Shown: positions 31,861-42,212 of the stretch, piece by piece | Layout: each line of letters begins with the position of its first letter | How positions within the stretch are numbered: position 1 is the stretch's first letter | Program-made: the position numbers and the translations under genes | Notes under the pieces: model-generated | Database searches by the model: none | What the model saw: only the letters and a program-made list of their open reading frames with translations | Told to the model about the DNA's origin: nothing | Assembly: GCF_024168825.1 (NCBI RefSeq) | Contig: NZ_JALJWH010000001.1 | Span: 4,526,001-4,590,000, forward strand | From: Paenarthrobacter sp. A20 | GTDB lineage: Bacteria; Actinomycetota; Actinomycetes; Actinomycetales; Micrococcaceae | Reading direction: 5' to 3' | Length of the DNA stretch: 64,000 nucleotides

Positions 31861-34800
31861 CTAGACCTCTTCTACGGAACTGGGCTCTGCACGAGACAGA
31901 TCGATGCCCAGTTCTTCCGCAGCCGTGAAGACTGCGTCATCAGAGTCACGCATTTCGATCGTGGTTCCGTCGGTGGAAAGGACTTCCACGTTCAGGCACA
32001 ACGACTGCATTTCCTTGATCAAGACCTTGAAGGACTCGGGAACGCCAGGCTCAGGGATGTTCTCGCCCTTGACGATGGCTTCGTAGACCTTCACACGACC
32101 ATGGATGTCATCCGACTTGATCGTGAGGAGTTCCTGAAGGGTGTAAGCGGCACCGTAAGCTTCGAGCGCCCACACTTCCATTTCACCGAAGCGCTGGCCA
32201 CCGAACTGAGCCTTACCACCCAGCGGCTGCTGCGTGATCATGGAGTACGGGCCGGTGGAGCGCGCGTGGATCTTGTCGTCCACCAAGTGGTGGAGCTTCA
32301 GGATGTACATGTAGCCGACGGAGATCGGGTCCGGGAACGGCTCGCCGGAGCGGCCGTCGAACAGACGGGTCTTGCCGGAGGAATCGATCAGGCGGTCGCC
32401 GTCACGGGTCACATTGGTGGAGTCGAGCAGGCCCGTGATTTCTTCTTCGCGGGCGCCATCGAACACCGGGGTGGCAACGGTGGTCTGTCCGGTTTCACGG
32501 GGCAGGTTCGGGAGGTTCTTGACCCACTCCGGCTCGCCTTCGATCTTCCAACCGGTCTTGGCAACCCAACCGAGGTGGGTTTCCAGGACCTGGCCAACGT
32601 TCATTCGACCCGGAACACCAAGCGGGTTCAGGACGATGTCCACCGGGGTACCGTCTGCAAGGAAGGGCATGTCCTCGATCGGGAGGATCTTGGAGATAAC
32701 ACCCTTGTTGCCGTGACGGCCGGCGAGCTTGTCGCCGTCGGTGATCTTACGCTTGGCTGCTACGTAGACGCGGACCAGCTGGTTCACGCCCGGGGGCAGT
32801 TCGTCGTCGTTGTCGCGATCGAAGACGCGCACGCCGATGACCGTACCGGACTCGCCGTGGGGCACCTTCAGGGAGGTGTCGCGGACTTCGCGGGACTTCT
32901 CGCCGAAGATAGCGCGGAGAAGGCGCTCTTCCGGGGTCAGTTCGGTTTCACCCTTCGGGGTGACCTTTCCGACCAGGATGTCGCCGGCTTCAACCTCGGC
33001 ACCAATGTGGATGATGCCGCGCTCGTCCAGGCCTGCAAGGACTTCCTCGGACACGTTGGGGATGTCACGCGTGATTTCCTCGGCACCAAGCTTGGTGTCG
33101 CGGGCATCAATTTCGTGCTCCTCGATGTGGATGGAGGAAAGAACATCCTCAGCAACAATGCGCTGCGACAGGATGATGGCGTCCTCGAAGTTGTGGCCTT
33201 CCCATGACATGAATGCCACGAGCAGGTTCTTACCGAGGGCGAGCTCACCCTGGTCCGTTGCGGGACCGTCAGCGATGATGCCGCCAACTTCCAGGCGCTG
33301 GCCTTCGTTGACCAGGACACGGTGGTTGTAGCAGTTGCCCTGGTTGGAGCGGGCGAACTTGTTGATGCGGTAGTTCGTCTCGGTGCCGTCGTCGTTGATC
33401 ATGACAACCAGCTCGGCGGAAACCTCGGTGACCACACCTGCCTTCTTCGCGATGACAACGTCACCGGCGTCGACGGCTGCTGCGCGCTCCATGCCGGTGC
33501 CCACGAAAGGAGCCTCGGAACGGACCAGCGGCACGGCCTGGCGCTGCATGTTGGCACCCATGAGTGCGCGGTTTGCATCGTCATGCTCAAGGAACGGGAT
33601 CAGGGCAGTTGCCACGGACACCATCTGGCGCGGGGAAACGTCCATGAACTGGACTTCGCCGGCGGGAACCAGAACGGGCTCGCCTCCACCACCACGGGCA
33701 CGGACAAGGACGGTCTCTTCGGAGAACTTCTTGTCAGCATCCAGCGGAGCGTTGGCCTGTGCGATCAGGACCTCGGCTTCGTCGTCGGCCGTAAGGTACT
33801 GGACCTCGTCGGAAACGACACCTTCGGACACCAGGCGGTACGGCGTCTCGATGAAGCCGAACGGGTTGATGCGGCCGTAGGAAGCCAGCGAACCGATCAG
33901 ACCAATGTTCGGGCCTTCAGGAGTTTCGATGGGGCACATACGTCCGTAGTGGGACGGGTGAACGTCTCGAACTTCCATGCCTGCACGGTCACGGGACAGA
34001 CCACCCGGGCCAAGTGCCGACAGGCGGCGCTTGTGGGTCAGACCCGAAAGCGGGTTGTTCTGGTCCATGAACTGCGACAGCTGGGACGTTCCGAAGAACT
34101 CCTTGATGGCTGCGACAACGGGACGGATGTTGATCAGCGTCTGCGGCGTGATGGCCTCGACGTCCTGCGTGGTCATGCGTTCGCGGACGACGCGTTCCAT
34201 GCGGGAAAGACCGGTGCGGACCTGGTTCTCGATCAGTTCGCCCACGGCGCGGATGCGACGGTTGCCGAAGTGGTCGATGTCGTCGACGTCGACGCGAAGT
34301 TCGTGGTCTTCGCCGTCGCGCTTGCCCATGAGGGTCTTCTCGCCGGCGTGGAGCGCAACGAGGAACTTGATCATGGCAACGATGTCTTCAACGTGCAGGA
34401 CCGAAGCTTCCTTGTCGCCAAGGGAGCGGTCGATGCCGAGCTTGCGGTTGATCTTGTAACGGCCAACCTTGGCAAGATCGTAACGCTTGGCGTTGAAGTA
34501 CAGGTTGTCCAGCAGGGACTGGGCAGCCTCGACTGTGGGCGGCTCGCCCGGACGCAGCTTGCGGTAGATATCCAGAAGCGCGTCTTCGCGGGTCTCGGTG
34601 GCGTCCTTCTCCAGCGTCGCACGCATGGAGTCGTACTGGCCGAACTCTTCCAGGATCTGGCCTTCGGTCCAGCCGAGGGCCTTCAGGAGAACCGTTACCG
34701 ACTGCTTGCGCTTGCGGTCGAGGCGGACGCCGACCTGGTCGCGCTTGTCGATTTCGAGTTCGAACCATGCACCACGGGACGGGATGATCTTCGCAGTGAA

Positions 34801-35367
34801 GATGTCCTTGTCACTGGTCTTGTCAGCGGTGCGCTCAAAGTAGGCGCCCGGCGAACGGACCAGCTGGGAGACAACGACACGCTCGGTGCCGTTGACGACG
34901 AACGTTCCCTTTTCAGTCATGAGGGGGAAGTCGCCCATGAACACGGTCTGCTGCTTGATTTCGCCCGTGTTGTTGTTCATGAACTCGGCCTTGACATACA
35001 GCGGTGCCGAGTAAGTGGCGTCACGGTCTTTGCATTCGGCCATGGTGTACTTCGGGTCAGCGAACTCCGGCTCGGAGAAGCTCAGGGACATGGTGCCCTG
35101 GAAGTCCTCGATAGGGGAGATCTCTTCGAAGATGTCGGCAAGTCCGGAGGTAGTGGCGACGCTGAGGTCGCCCTCCTCGACAGCCTTCGCTACCCGCGCC
35201 TGCCAGCGTTCGTTTCCGACCAGCCAGTCAAAGCTGTCCGTCTGCAGGGCGAGAAGATTCGGAACATCCAAGGGTTCGTGAATCTTTGCGAATGAGAGGC
35301 GGCGGGTGGCACCATCGGTGCTTGCCGTGTTAGCGGTTTCGTTATTAGAGGTGCTCGAGGCGACCAA
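31861..35367 (-). CDS. rpoB: RNA polymerase subunit beta
   Basis: This 1168-residue subunit includes the rifampicin-binding region [20 protein letters not shown] and [11 protein letters not shown] in wild-type form, so rifampicin sensitivity is predicted. I prefer a TTG start at 35367, spaced correctly from an AAGGA site and giving VASSTSNNE at the N-terminus. An in-frame ATG five codons upstream (35382) is the alternative. It heads the rpoBC operon with a leader of about 235 nt. Confidence 0.98.
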   Translation of the reverse strand: MVASSTSNNETANTASTDGATRRLSFAKIHEPLDVPNLLALQTDSFDWLVGNERWQARVAKAVEEGDLSVATTSGLADIFEEISPIEDFQGTMSLSFSEPEFADPKYTMAECKDRDATYSAPLYVKAEFMNNNTGEIKQQTVFMGDFPLMTEKGTFVVNGTERVVVSQLVRSPGAYFERTADKTSDKDIFTAKIIPSRGAWFELEIDKRDQVGVRLDRKRKQSVTVLLKALGWTEGQILEEFGQYDSMRATLEKDATETREDALLDIYRKLRPGEPPTVEAAQSLLDNLYFNAKRYDLAKVGRYKINRKLGIDRSLGDKEASVLHVEDIVAMIKFLVALHAGEKTLMGKRDGEDHELRVDVDDIDHFGNRRIRAVGELIENQVRTGLSRMERVVRERMTTQDVEAITPQTLINIRPVVAAIKEFFGTSQLSQFMDQNNPLSGLTHKRRLSALGPGGLSRDRAGMEVRDVHPSHYGRMCPIETPEGPNIGLIGSLASYGRINPFGFIETPYRLVSEGVVSDEVQYLTADDEAEVLIAQANAPLDADKKFSEETVLVRARGGGGEPVLVPAGEVQFMDVSPRQMVSVATALIPFLEHDDANRALMGANMQRQAVPLVRSEAPFVGTGMERAAAVDAGDVVIAKKAGVVTEVSAELVVMINDDGTETNYRINKFARSNQGNCYNHRVLVNEGQRLEVGGIIADGPATDQGELALGKNLLVAFMSWEGHNFEDAIILSQRIVAEDVLSSIHIEEHEIDARDTKLGAEEITRDIPNVSEEVLAGLDERGIIHIGAEVEAGDILVGKVTPKGETELTPEERLLRAIFGEKSREVRDTSLKVPHGESGTVIGVRVFDRDNDDELPPGVNQLVRVYVAAKRKITDGDKLAGRHGNKGVISKILPIEDMPFLADGTPVDIVLNPLGVPGRMNVGQVLETHLGWVAKTGWKIEGEPEWVKNLPNLPRETGQTTVATPVFDGAREEEITGLLDSTNVTRDGDRLIDSSGKTRLFDGRSGEPFPDPISVGYMYILKLHHLVDDKIHARSTGPYSMITQQPLGGKAQFGGQRFGEMEVWALEAYGAAYTLQELLTIKSDDIHGRVKVYEAIVKGENIPEPGVPESFKVLIKEMQSLCLNVEVLSTDGTTIEMRDSDDAVFTAAEELGIDLSRAEPSSVEEV

Positions 35368-35793
35368 GAGGGATCCTTCCACAGACCTTCAGGCGTTTTC
35401 AGATCTCCCCCGTTTGCATCCCGCAGAGTGCTCCGCAGGATACTTATTCCGGTTCCGCTATATGACCCGGACCCAGCTTGCTCATGGTTGTGCACGTTGA
35501 GGAACGGCACGTCAATGTCGCAGCTGAGAGGTAAAGCCCACCGCTATATGAAGGCTGAAGGTTAACAGGGAAGACGCAAATATCTACAATACGGCAAAGC
35601 AGCCTTCCTGTCTACCCCAGATCGTCCGTGATTGCAAGCACCGTTGCTGCAGGCACCTAAGCGGGTACCCAGGCACGGCTCCGGCGTGGAATCGCCCGAT
35701 GGAATGCGCGGACCGGCACAACCGTTGAATGGGTAGGCTGGCGCATGCCCCGCGATAGCCTTGCAACACCACTCCCGGATCGGAAGAGAGATC
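35368..35793. promoter_or_regulatory. rpoB / thiolase divergent intergenic region
   Basis: This 426-base gap contains a candidate rpoB promoter on the minus strand: TTGCAA (35632-35637), a 17-base spacer and TAGACA (35609-35614). An 11-base sequence TCATATAGCGG (minus strand) occurs twice in the leader (35455-35465 and 35541-35551, 86 bases apart). For the plus strand a TAGGCT hexamer lies about 60 bases before the thiolase start, without a clear -35. No gene was seen. Confidence 0.45.
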
Positions 35794-36993
35794 ATGACCA
35801 ACTCCGCTGACGACAATGACGTTGTCATCCTTGCCGCTTCCCGTACCCCACAGGGTCGGCTCAACGGTCAATTGGCGGGGTTCACCGCCGTCGACCTCGG
35901 CGCGCATGCCATCACCGCAGCCCTGTCAGCCAGCGGCGTCAAAGCAGAACAGGTGGACGCCGTCATCATGGGCCAGGTCCTCCAGGCAGGCGCTGGCCAA
36001 AACCCTGCCCGCCAGAGTGCGATCGCAGCGGGCGTTGGCTGGAACATCCCGGCGGTGACCATCAACAAGGTCTGCCTGTCCGGGCTGACGGCCGTCATTG
36101 ACGCCGCGCGGATGATCCGCAGCGGGGATGCCACCGTGGTTGTTGCCGGCGGCCAGGAATCCATGACCAGGGCTCCCCACATACTGCCGGGCTCCCGTCA
36201 GGGTTGGACCTACGGTGCAATCCAGGCCCTGGATGTCGCCGCCCACGACGGCCTCACGGATGCCTTCGATGGACAATCCATGGGCCTGTCCACGGAAACC
36301 AAGAACGTCACCCTCGGTATTGACCGCAAGGCCCAGGATGAGGTGGCGGCTGCATCACACCAGCGCGCCGCGGCCGCCATCGCAGACGGAACGTTCGACG
36401 TCGAAATCGCTCCGGTGCGCGTCAAACAGCGCAAGGGCGATCCGCTGGTCCTCACCACGGACGAAGGCGTTCGACCCAACACCACAGTGGAAACCCTGGC
36501 CCCGCTGAAGGCAGCTTTCGCCACGGACGGCACCATTACCGCGGGAAACTCCTCTCCCCTGTCCGACGGCGCCTCCGCACTGGTGCTGACCAGTCGCCGC
36601 TTCGCCAAAGACAATGGGCTGGATTACCTGGCAGTCGTGGGAAAGCCCGGCCAGGTTGCCGGGCCTGATAACTCCCTGCACTCCCAGCCCTCCAACGCGA
36701 TAGCCCAAGCATTGAAGCGGGCCGGCTGGACCGCAGAGGACTTGGACTTCATCGAGATCAACGAGGCCTTCGGTTCGGTTGCCGTCCAGTCCCTCAAGGA
36801 CCTGCGCTATCCCTTGGAGAAGTGCAACATCCATGGTGGAGCCATTGCCTTGGGCCACCCCATCGGGGCGTCCGGCGCACGGCTAGCACTGCACGCAGCC
36901 CACGAACTCAAGCGCAGGGGAACGGGTAAGGCCGCAGTTTCCCTGTGCGGCGGTGGCGGCCAGGGCGAAGCCCTCCTCCTGTACCGGGACTGA
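35794..36993 (+). CDS. acetyl-CoA C-acetyltransferase (thiolase)
   Basis: This 399-residue thiolase has the nucleophile Cys94 in NKVCLSG, His355 in GHPIGASG and the acid/base Cys385 in SLCGGGGQG. The size and motifs fit the biosynthetic type (acetoacetyl-CoA thiolase, AtoB/PhaA-like) that condenses two acetyl-CoA, although a degradative role cannot be excluded. The ATG at 35794 is preceded by GGAAGAGAG. It is followed after 19 bases by a YbaK-family gene with which it probably forms a two-gene unit; no functional link is obvious. Confidence 0.92.
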   Translation: MTNSADDNDVVILAASRTPQGRLNGQLAGFTAVDLGAHAITAALSASGVKAEQVDAVIMGQVLQAGAGQNPARQSAIAAGVGWNIPAVTINKVCLSGLTAVIDAARMIRSGDATVVVAGGQESMTRAPHILPGSRQGWTYGAIQALDVAAHDGLTDAFDGQSMGLSTETKNVTLGIDRKAQDEVAAASHQRAAAAIADGTFDVEIAPVRVKQRKGDPLVLTTDEGVRPNTTVETLAPLKAAFATDGTITAGNSSPLSDGASALVLTSRRFAKDNGLDYLAVVGKPGQVAGPDNSLHSQPSNAIAQALKRAGWTAEDLDFIEINEAFGSVAVQSLKDLRYPLEKCNIHGGAIALGHPIGASGARLALHAAHELKRRGTGKAAVSLCGGGGQGEALLLYRD

Positions 36994-37012
36994 CGGGGAA
37001 CTACCGCGACTG

Positions 37013-37507
37013 ATGGGAAACGACGTGGATGAACCTGTAATGGACGGCGCCGAACGGTTCCTGGCCGACGCCGCCGCCCGAGGACTGGCCGTAGACGTCG
37101 TCGAACGTCCTGCAGCCCGCAGCCTGGAAGAGGCTGCGGGCATCCTGGGCATCAGCCCTGCCGACATTGTGAAGTCCCTGGTGGTCAAGCACCGCGACGG
37201 CAGCTTCCTGTTCGCGCTCATCCCCGGGGACCGCCAGATCTCGTGGCCAAAGCTGCGCGGGTTGGTGGGCGTCAACAAACTCTCGCTCCCCCACGCCGAT
37301 GTTGCTTTGGCTGCCACCGGCTACGAACGCGGCACCATCACGCCCTTGGGCAGCACCACCCCTTGGCCGGTCTACGCTGACGCCAGCATCACGGGGCGAC
37401 GCATCTCCATGGGTGCCGGCGCCCACGGCCGCAGTGCCTTCGTGGACGCCGATGCACTCACCGCCGCACTGGGCGCCGTGGTAGCTGACATCAGCGAACC
37501 CAACTAA
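37013..37507 (+). CDS. YbaK/EbsC-family aminoacyl-tRNA deacylase
   Basis: This 164-residue protein has a single YbaK-type editing domain: SLEEAAGILGISPADIVKSLVV with the conserved lysine, and later VNKLSLPHADVALAATGYERGTITPLG with the GxxxG-P region. Such proteins clear mischarged Cys-tRNA(Pro) or related tRNAs. The start is uncertain: ATG 37013, GTG 37022 and ATG 37040 are all in frame. A bidirectional terminator separates it from convergent rplL. Confidence 0.85.
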   Translation: MGNDVDEPVMDGAERFLADAAARGLAVDVVERPAARSLEEAAGILGISPADIVKSLVVKHRDGSFLFALIPGDRQISWPKLRGLVGVNKLSLPHADVALAATGYERGTITPLGSTTPWPVYADASITGRRISMGAGAHGRSAFVDADALTAALGAVVADISEPN

Positions 37508-37578
37508 GTAGCGGTTGAGTGCGTAGTGAGCCCTCAAAACGCACTCAACTGCGATCTGCTTGGGGGCCGTTAAAGGCA

Positions 37579-37622
37579 GGAAGCCCCGCCCGGTTCCTTT
37601 GACGGAACGGGGCGGGGCTTCC
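37579..37622. terminator. bidirectional terminator ybaK / rplL
   Basis: Inverted arms of 19 bases (37579-37597 and 37604-37622, one mismatch) lie between the convergent ybaK-type gene and rplL and could serve both. T tracts on both sides are short. Confidence 0.75.
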
Positions 37623-37636
37623 ACAAGCAAGACGAG

Positions 37637-38014
37637 TTACTTGAGGGTAACCGTTGCGCCAGCTTCTTCGAGCTGAGCCTTTGCCTTCTCTGCGGCTTCC
37701 TTGGTGGCGCCTTCGAGAACAGCCTTCGGTGCACCGTCAACCAGGTCCTTGGCTTCCTTGAGGCCGAGGGAGGTGATGGCGCGAACTTCCTTGATCACTG
37801 CGATCTTCTTGTCGCCAGCAGCTTCGAGAACGACGTCGAATTCGGTCTTCTCTTCAGCAGCTTCAGCAGCACCGCCGGCAGCGGGGCCAGCAACTGCAAC
37901 AGCAGCAGCCGTAACTTCGAAGGTCTCTTCGAAGAGCTTGACGAACTCGGAGAGCTCGATGATGGTCAGTTCCTTGAAAGCTTCAATGAGCTCTTCGTTG
38001 CTGAGCTTCGCCAT
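37637..38014 (-). CDS. rplL: 50S ribosomal protein L7/L12
   Basis: This 125-residue stalk protein has an N-terminal dimerisation domain ([27 protein letters not shown]), an alanine-rich hinge, and the factor-binding C-terminal domain with [27 protein letters not shown]. Length and composition are normal. It follows rplJ by 76 bases. Confidence 0.98.
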   Translation of the reverse strand: MAKLSNEELIEAFKELTIIELSEFVKLFEETFEVTAAAVAVAGPAAGGAAEAAEEKTEFDVVLEAAGDKKIAVIKEVRAITSLGLKEAKDLVDGAPKAVLEGATKEAAEKAKAQLEEAGATVTLK

Positions 38015-38090
38015 GGTGGCGTCCTTCCATTAGTTGGTGCAGATGCGGACCATGCCGCTCCATGCACCAGAGTTTGATTGGGGGGAGAAC

Positions 38091-38693
38091 TTAGTTCTCT
38101 TCGGTTGCAGCTTCAGCGGCTTCGGCCGGAGCCGCAACCTCTTCGGCAGCAGCCTCAACAGCAGCTTCTTCGGCCGGAGCTTCTTCAGCGGCCGGTGCAG
38201 GTGCGCCGCCCTCTTCTTCAAGCTTGAGGCGCAGAGCGTCGATGATGCGTGCAGCAGCGGATGCGGGAGCCTTGAGGACACCAGCAACACGTGCGAGCTG
38301 CAGCTCGCGGGACTCGAGGGCTGCCAGTGCGGCAACTCCTGCTGCGTCCAATGCCTTGCCTTCGAAGACGCCGGTCTTGATAACCAGCTGCTTGTTGGCC
38401 TTGGCAAAGTCCGTCAGGCTCTTGGCAGCAGCAACAGCGTCACCCTTGATGAAGGCGATTGCAGTGGGGCCGGCAAGCTGATCGTTGAATGCTTCAACAC
38501 CAGCTTCCTTGGCTGCAATTGCACTCAGGGTGTTCTTGACGACCGAGAACTTGGTGTCCTGGCCGAGCGCAACACGCAGTTCCTTGAGCTGTGCAACAGT
38601 GAGCCCGCGGTATTCGGTCAGGACAGCCGCGTTCGATTCCTTGAAATCGTTGGTGATCTCTGCAACTGCGGAGATCTTGCTAGGCGTTGTCAT
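38091..38693 (-). CDS. rplJ: 50S ribosomal protein L10 with acidic C-terminal extension
   Basis: This 200-residue protein has an L10 core (1-165) including AVLTEYRGLTVAQLKELR and VKNTLSAIAA. Its C-terminal helix, which holds L12 dimers, is followed by an extra alanine/glutamate-rich tail of about 35 residues. The ATG at 38693 follows a GGAAGGAGG site; longer in-frame starts would run into the leader hairpin. With rplL it makes the stalk operon. Confidence 0.98.
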   Translation of the reverse strand: MTTPSKISAVAEITNDFKESNAAVLTEYRGLTVAQLKELRVALGQDTKFSVVKNTLSAIAAKEAGVEAFNDQLAGPTAIAFIKGDAVAAAKSLTDFAKANKQLVIKTGVFEGKALDAAGVAALAALESRELQLARVAGVLKAPASAAARIIDALRLKLEEEGGAPAPAAEEAPAEEAAVEAAAEEVAAPAEAAEAATEEN

Positions 38694-38995
38694 AACCCTC
38701 CTTCCGGGGAATAAAGCCGGTCTTCCGGGTCCCCGCTCACGAGAGCTAAAACTAAAAAACGCCCCGCGCAGATGCACGGGGCTTGGCTCAACACAGTGTG
38801 ATCCGTGGAGACTTGCTTCGTTCACCTGCGCCGGCCGCCCTACGTTCAGGGTCCTTCGTCAAGGAATTCACTGTGGCCTCAGGGGCGTAGCTGCAGAATT
38901 GAGCTGTGCTCGAAAGAGTGGATTCCCATCAACCGACGGTCTTTGGTACTTCAAGGTTACGGGACAGTGTTCCCCAAACCAAATCGAGGGCCGGG
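38694..38995 (-). promoter_or_regulatory. rplJL leader with terminator-like hairpin (candidate L10 leader)
   Basis: A GC-rich hairpin (38761-38782) followed by a minus-strand GTTTTTTAGTTTT tract (38747-38760) ends about 55 bases before rplJ. An upstream segment in the same leader (about 38829-38845, CGGCGCAGGTG) can be imagined as an alternative partner. This is the layout of an L10/L12-controlled attenuator, but the hairpin could also be a late terminator for the GNAT genes upstream. No clear promoter was found: TTGACG occurs, but with a 14-base spacer. Confidence 0.5.
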
Positions 38996-40147
38996 CTAGT
39001 CAGATGACGTCGTGCCCGTACTCCGGCCCGGAAGTTCCTTCTGCCACAGTCCCGTGACGCCCGCGGTGGTGAAACCGAGCTGCTTGTTCACGGTGAGGAG
39101 GTAGCGGTTTTCAGGAGCGTTCCACGTGTAGATCACCCGGGCATCAGGAAACTGCTCGCTGAGCCGTTCCATGTTCGAGACCTTGATCAGCAGACCGAGC
39201 TTGTTGCCACGGTGTTCCTGCAGGACCAGTGTGTCGTCCTGGAAAACCACGTCCTGGCGGTGGGCCAGGACGCTGATGGTGGTCAGGCCCACGAGCCTTC
39301 CGCTCTCAACATGCTCGACGGCGGTGACCACCGTGCGTCGGCCCTGCGCCAAGGCCGCGTCTTCCGTTTCGCGAAGGACAGCGGGGTCAAAGACCATTCC
39401 GCTGGCCTCCACTTCAGGGGCCTCGTCCTCCCCCTCGTCCCGGACAACTTCACCAGCAGCGTTCTCCAACGCCGCCACGGCCTCGAGCCAGGGTTCCGGG
39501 CAGCGGTCAGTCCAGTGGTGCAGTGCGTATCGGCCGCCGTTGGCTTCCTCGGCCTCAAGCTGCAAGTCACCCACGAGCTTGGAATCCAGCGGCAACGCGC
39601 AGGAACTGAACTGTTCAATGTGCTGGAGGGTATAGCCGGCGCGCTTGGCGAAGTCCACCTCCCTGCTGCTGACGGGAACAAAGCCCGCGCCGCTGCCGGG
39701 AATCAGCTGGTCCTCGGGTACCTCGGTCAGCGATGTTGCCGGATGGTTCGTGTCCACCAGGATCATGGTGCGGCCTTCTGCCCGGGCCAATTGTTCGGCC
39801 GCTTCAAGCAATTGGCGCCCCACCCCTTGGCTTTGGAACTCGGGCAGGATGTCCAACGTGAACTCGGCCAGGTCCATGTTGTCTGCCAAAGGCAAGGCAA
39901 TGTCCACGGTGCCCACAATCGCGCCGTCCACTTTGGCCACCAGGATGATCTGGCGTTCATAGGGATCTGAGAACTCAAGCAGCTTTTCCAGTGGCGTGTA
40001 GGCGAGGTCGTCGCTCCCCCACGTTTCCATACGTACCCGGCGGCCTACTTCCACGGCATCCAGGAAGTCAGTGGCGTCGGGGCTGTCCAGGGTGTCAGGC
40101 ACCCACAGCTGCTCGACTTGAACGGTCTTCGCCTCGTCTACAGTCAT
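38996..40147 (-). CDS. double-GNAT acetyltransferase (paralogue 2)
   Basis: This 383-residue protein has two GNAT-type halves. The N-terminal half has LPEFQSQGVGRQLLEAAEQLA (the acetyl-CoA-binding Q/RxxGxG loop). The C-terminal half has TLVLQEHRGNKLGLLIKVSNME and the closing LLTVNKQLGFTTAGV. I chose the ATG at 40147 because it gives an ATGA overlap with the upstream paralogue; the ATG at 40165 is an alternative. The substrate is unknown. The architecture is like that of mycothiol synthase, but the true MshD is at 59755. Confidence 0.8.
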   Translation of the reverse strand: MTVDEAKTVQVEQLWVPDTLDSPDATDFLDAVEVGRRVRMETWGSDDLAYTPLEKLLEFSDPYERQIILVAKVDGAIVGTVDIALPLADNMDLAEFTLDILPEFQSQGVGRQLLEAAEQLARAEGRTMILVDTNHPATSLTEVPEDQLIPGSGAGFVPVSSREVDFAKRAGYTLQHIEQFSSCALPLDSKLVGDLQLEAEEANGGRYALHHWTDRCPEPWLEAVAALENAAGEVVRDEGEDEAPEVEASGMVFDPAVLRETEDAALAQGRRTVVTAVEHVESGRLVGLTTISVLAHRQDVVFQDDTLVLQEHRGNKLGLLIKVSNMERLSEQFPDARVIYTWNAPENRYLLTVNKQLGFTTAGVTGLWQKELPGRSTGTTSSD

Positions 40148-41253
40148 TCCAGCCGTTTCTGCCATTCGCCTTCAAAGCCGGAAGGCTTGAATCCAAGGGC
40201 GATATTTATGGCCAGCATATGCCGGTTTTCATTGGCGTTCCACGTCATCACCGACGTGGCGTCAGGCCACAGCTCCTTCGCACGACGAAGATTGGCGATC
40301 TTGACCACCATCCCCAGGCGATGGCCCCGGTGTCCTGGCGCCACCAACGTGTCCTCCTGGTAGATCACGGCAGGCAAAGCCCCCCGGTGCGTGAGGACCG
40401 TGTAGGCCGCCAGTTCACCTGTGGCATCGTGACGCGCAACCGCCACCACCGAGTCAACACCGCCCGCCGCCCAGGTGGACTCCTCCTGACGGACGCGCAC
40501 GGCATCCCATTCCTCGCCTTCCCAGCCAAGGCCTGCAATGGGAATCTCGGTGCTCATGAGGCTCTTGAGGCGTGCGAACACGTCGACAAGTTCCGCTGGG
40601 CACTTGTCCTGCCAGGCAATGACGCTGTAACCGCCAGCCCGCCGTGTTGCCTCAACATCGAGCACCCGCAGGACTTCCTCCTCGACGGGGAAGGGCAGCG
40701 TGCTGTTGGTTTCGACTTGTTCCAGGGAATACCCATGATGAAGGGCGAACTGTGTGGATGCCGAATCCACGGGGACACCGCCTGTTCCTGACTTCGCATC
40801 CAATAACGCGGCGCCTTCCAACACCGGCGCGATTGGCTCCTCGCAATACGCGTCAAAGGAGATACGGCCCCGCCCGCGCGCCAACTGTTCCAGCACCCCC
40901 AGTATCCTGGACCCGAAGCCGCGCCGCCGAAAAGGTGAGTCGACAAGGACGTCCACGCCCGCCGTCGTCGTGTTTTCGCTCAGTGGCAGGGTCAGCGTTC
41001 CGCTGCCCACCACGGCGCCGTCACGATACGCCAGAAAAACCTGCCGCTCTTCGTACGCGTTGCCCTGCCAGAAGTGGACAGCCTCGGCCACGGTGGGGCT
41101 GCGGTCCTGATTTCCCCAGAGCTCACGTTGGTGGGCCACGAGCAGCCCGTGAAATACCCGGAAGTCGGATGCATTACCTGCGTCAGGACTTTCGGGGACG
41201 GCAATCCGCTTTACCGACAACCCGCCATTGACGGAAGAGTTCGACGACGACAC
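40144..41253 (-). CDS. double-GNAT acetyltransferase (paralogue 1)
   Basis: About 369 residues, colinear with the downstream paralogue over its whole length. The N-terminal half has SPFRRRGFGSRILGVLEQLA and the C-terminal half has DTLVAPGHRGHRLGMVVKIAN and ENRHMLAINIALGFKPSGF. The shared starts (VPDTLDSPDATDF here VPESPDAGNASDF) show that this is a tandem duplication that has diverged strongly. The start is uncertain; GTG at 41253 was chosen. It lies after the rplA terminator, so it needs its own promoter or read-through. Confidence 0.78.
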   Translation of the reverse strand: MSSSNSSVNGGLSVKRIAVPESPDAGNASDFRVFHGLLVAHQRELWGNQDRSPTVAEAVHFWQGNAYEERQVFLAYRDGAVVGSGTLTLPLSENTTTAGVDVLVDSPFRRRGFGSRILGVLEQLARGRGRISFDAYCEEPIAPVLEGAALLDAKSGTGGVPVDSASTQFALHHGYSLEQVETNSTLPFPVEEEVLRVLDVEATRRAGGYSVIAWQDKCPAELVDVFARLKSLMSTEIPIAGLGWEGEEWDAVRVRQEESTWAAGGVDSVVAVARHDATGELAAYTVLTHRGALPAVIYQEDTLVAPGHRGHRLGMVVKIANLRRAKELWPDATSVMTWNANENRHMLAINIALGFKPSGFEGEWQKRLE

Positions 41254-41313
41254 GCACCACAGCCTACGGCGCTCCTTCTCCTGCGAACAGGTCAGGACAA
41301 GAAAACCAGGCAA

Positions 41314-41349
41314 GAAAAAAGGACCGCCCGGCAATGCCGGACGGTCCTT
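41314..41349 (-). terminator. terminator of rplK-rplA
   Basis: A 12-bp stem (41321-41332 and 41336-41347, one mismatch) is followed by six T on the minus strand (41315-41320). It lies about 27 bases past the rplA stop. Confidence 0.9.
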
Positions 41350-41374
41350 CCCTCAGAGCCAGTGCTCGCGAAGC

Positions 41375-42082
41375 TTACGCGTCGGTGAGAACCTTGGTGA
41401 CGTTCGGGTCCACGGTGATGCCCGGGCCGAACGTGGTGGCAACAGTTGCCTTCTGGATGTAGCGGCCCTTGGAAGCGGAAGGCTTCAAACGAAGCACCTC
41501 TTCCAATGCAGCTGCGTAGTTCTCGGCCAGCTTGTTGGCGTCGAAGGAAACCTTGCCGATGATGAAGTGCAGGTTCGAGTGCTTGTCGACGCGGAAGTCG
41601 ATCTTGCCGCCCTTGATGTCGTTGACAGCCTTGGTGACATCCGGGGTAACCGTACCGGTCTTCGGGTTCGGCATCAGGTTACGCGGGCCGAGGACCTTAC
41701 CGAGGCGGCCAACCTTGCCCATGAGGTCAGGGGTTGCCACTGCGGCGTCGAAGTCGGTCCAGCCGGCTGCGATCTTTTCGATCAGGTCATCGGAACCAAC
41801 GAAGTCGGCGCCGGCAGCGATTGCTGCTTCAGCCTTGTCGCCGGTTGCGAAGACGAGGACGCGGGCGGTCTTACCGGTGCCGTGCGGCAGGTTGACGGTG
41901 CCACGAACCATCTGGTCGGCCTTACGCGGGTCGACGCCCAGGCGGAAAGCGACCTCAACGGTTGCGTCGAACTTGGAAGGGTTGGTGTCCTTCGCGAGGG
42001 TGATGGCTTCGATCGGGGCGTAGACCTTGTCTGCCTCGATCTTGGCTACGGCTGCCTCATATGCTTTGCTGCGCTTTGCCAT
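41375..42082 (-). CDS. rplA: 50S ribosomal protein L1
   Basis: This 235-residue L1-stalk protein contains the signature [22 protein letters not shown] and [18 protein letters not shown]. In many bacteria L1 represses its own rplK-rplA mRNA. The ATG at 42082 fits the family start [11 protein letters not shown]; the longer frame upstream is not conserved. Confidence 0.98.
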   Translation of the reverse strand: MAKRSKAYEAAVAKIEADKVYAPIEAITLAKDTNPSKFDATVEVAFRLGVDPRKADQMVRGTVNLPHGTGKTARVLVFATGDKAEAAIAAGADFVGSDDLIEKIAAGWTDFDAAVATPDLMGKVGRLGKVLGPRNLMPNPKTGTVTPDVTKAVNDIKGGKIDFRVDKHSNLHFIIGKVSFDANKLAENYAAALEEVLRLKPSASKGRYIQKATVATTFGPGITVDPNVTKVLTDA

Positions 42083-42212
42083 GCTGCTGTTTCTCCTTGT
42101 GCAGTTGTGGTCTGCGGACCGCGCTGGGCCCTGCCACAGTCGTGGATCCGGCAAGGATCCTGCGACATTTCAATGTTTCAGATGCCGGTTGCCCGGCGGA
42201 TGAAGGCTGGAA

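Noticed and set aside
33322..35295. 657-codon plus-strand open frame opposite rpoB
   Set aside because: Antisense shadow of rpoB; no ribosome-binding site or domain.
38694..38825. N-terminal extension of rplJ by 44 codons
   Set aside because: It would translate through the leader hairpin; the conserved L10 start follows an ideal ribosome-binding site.
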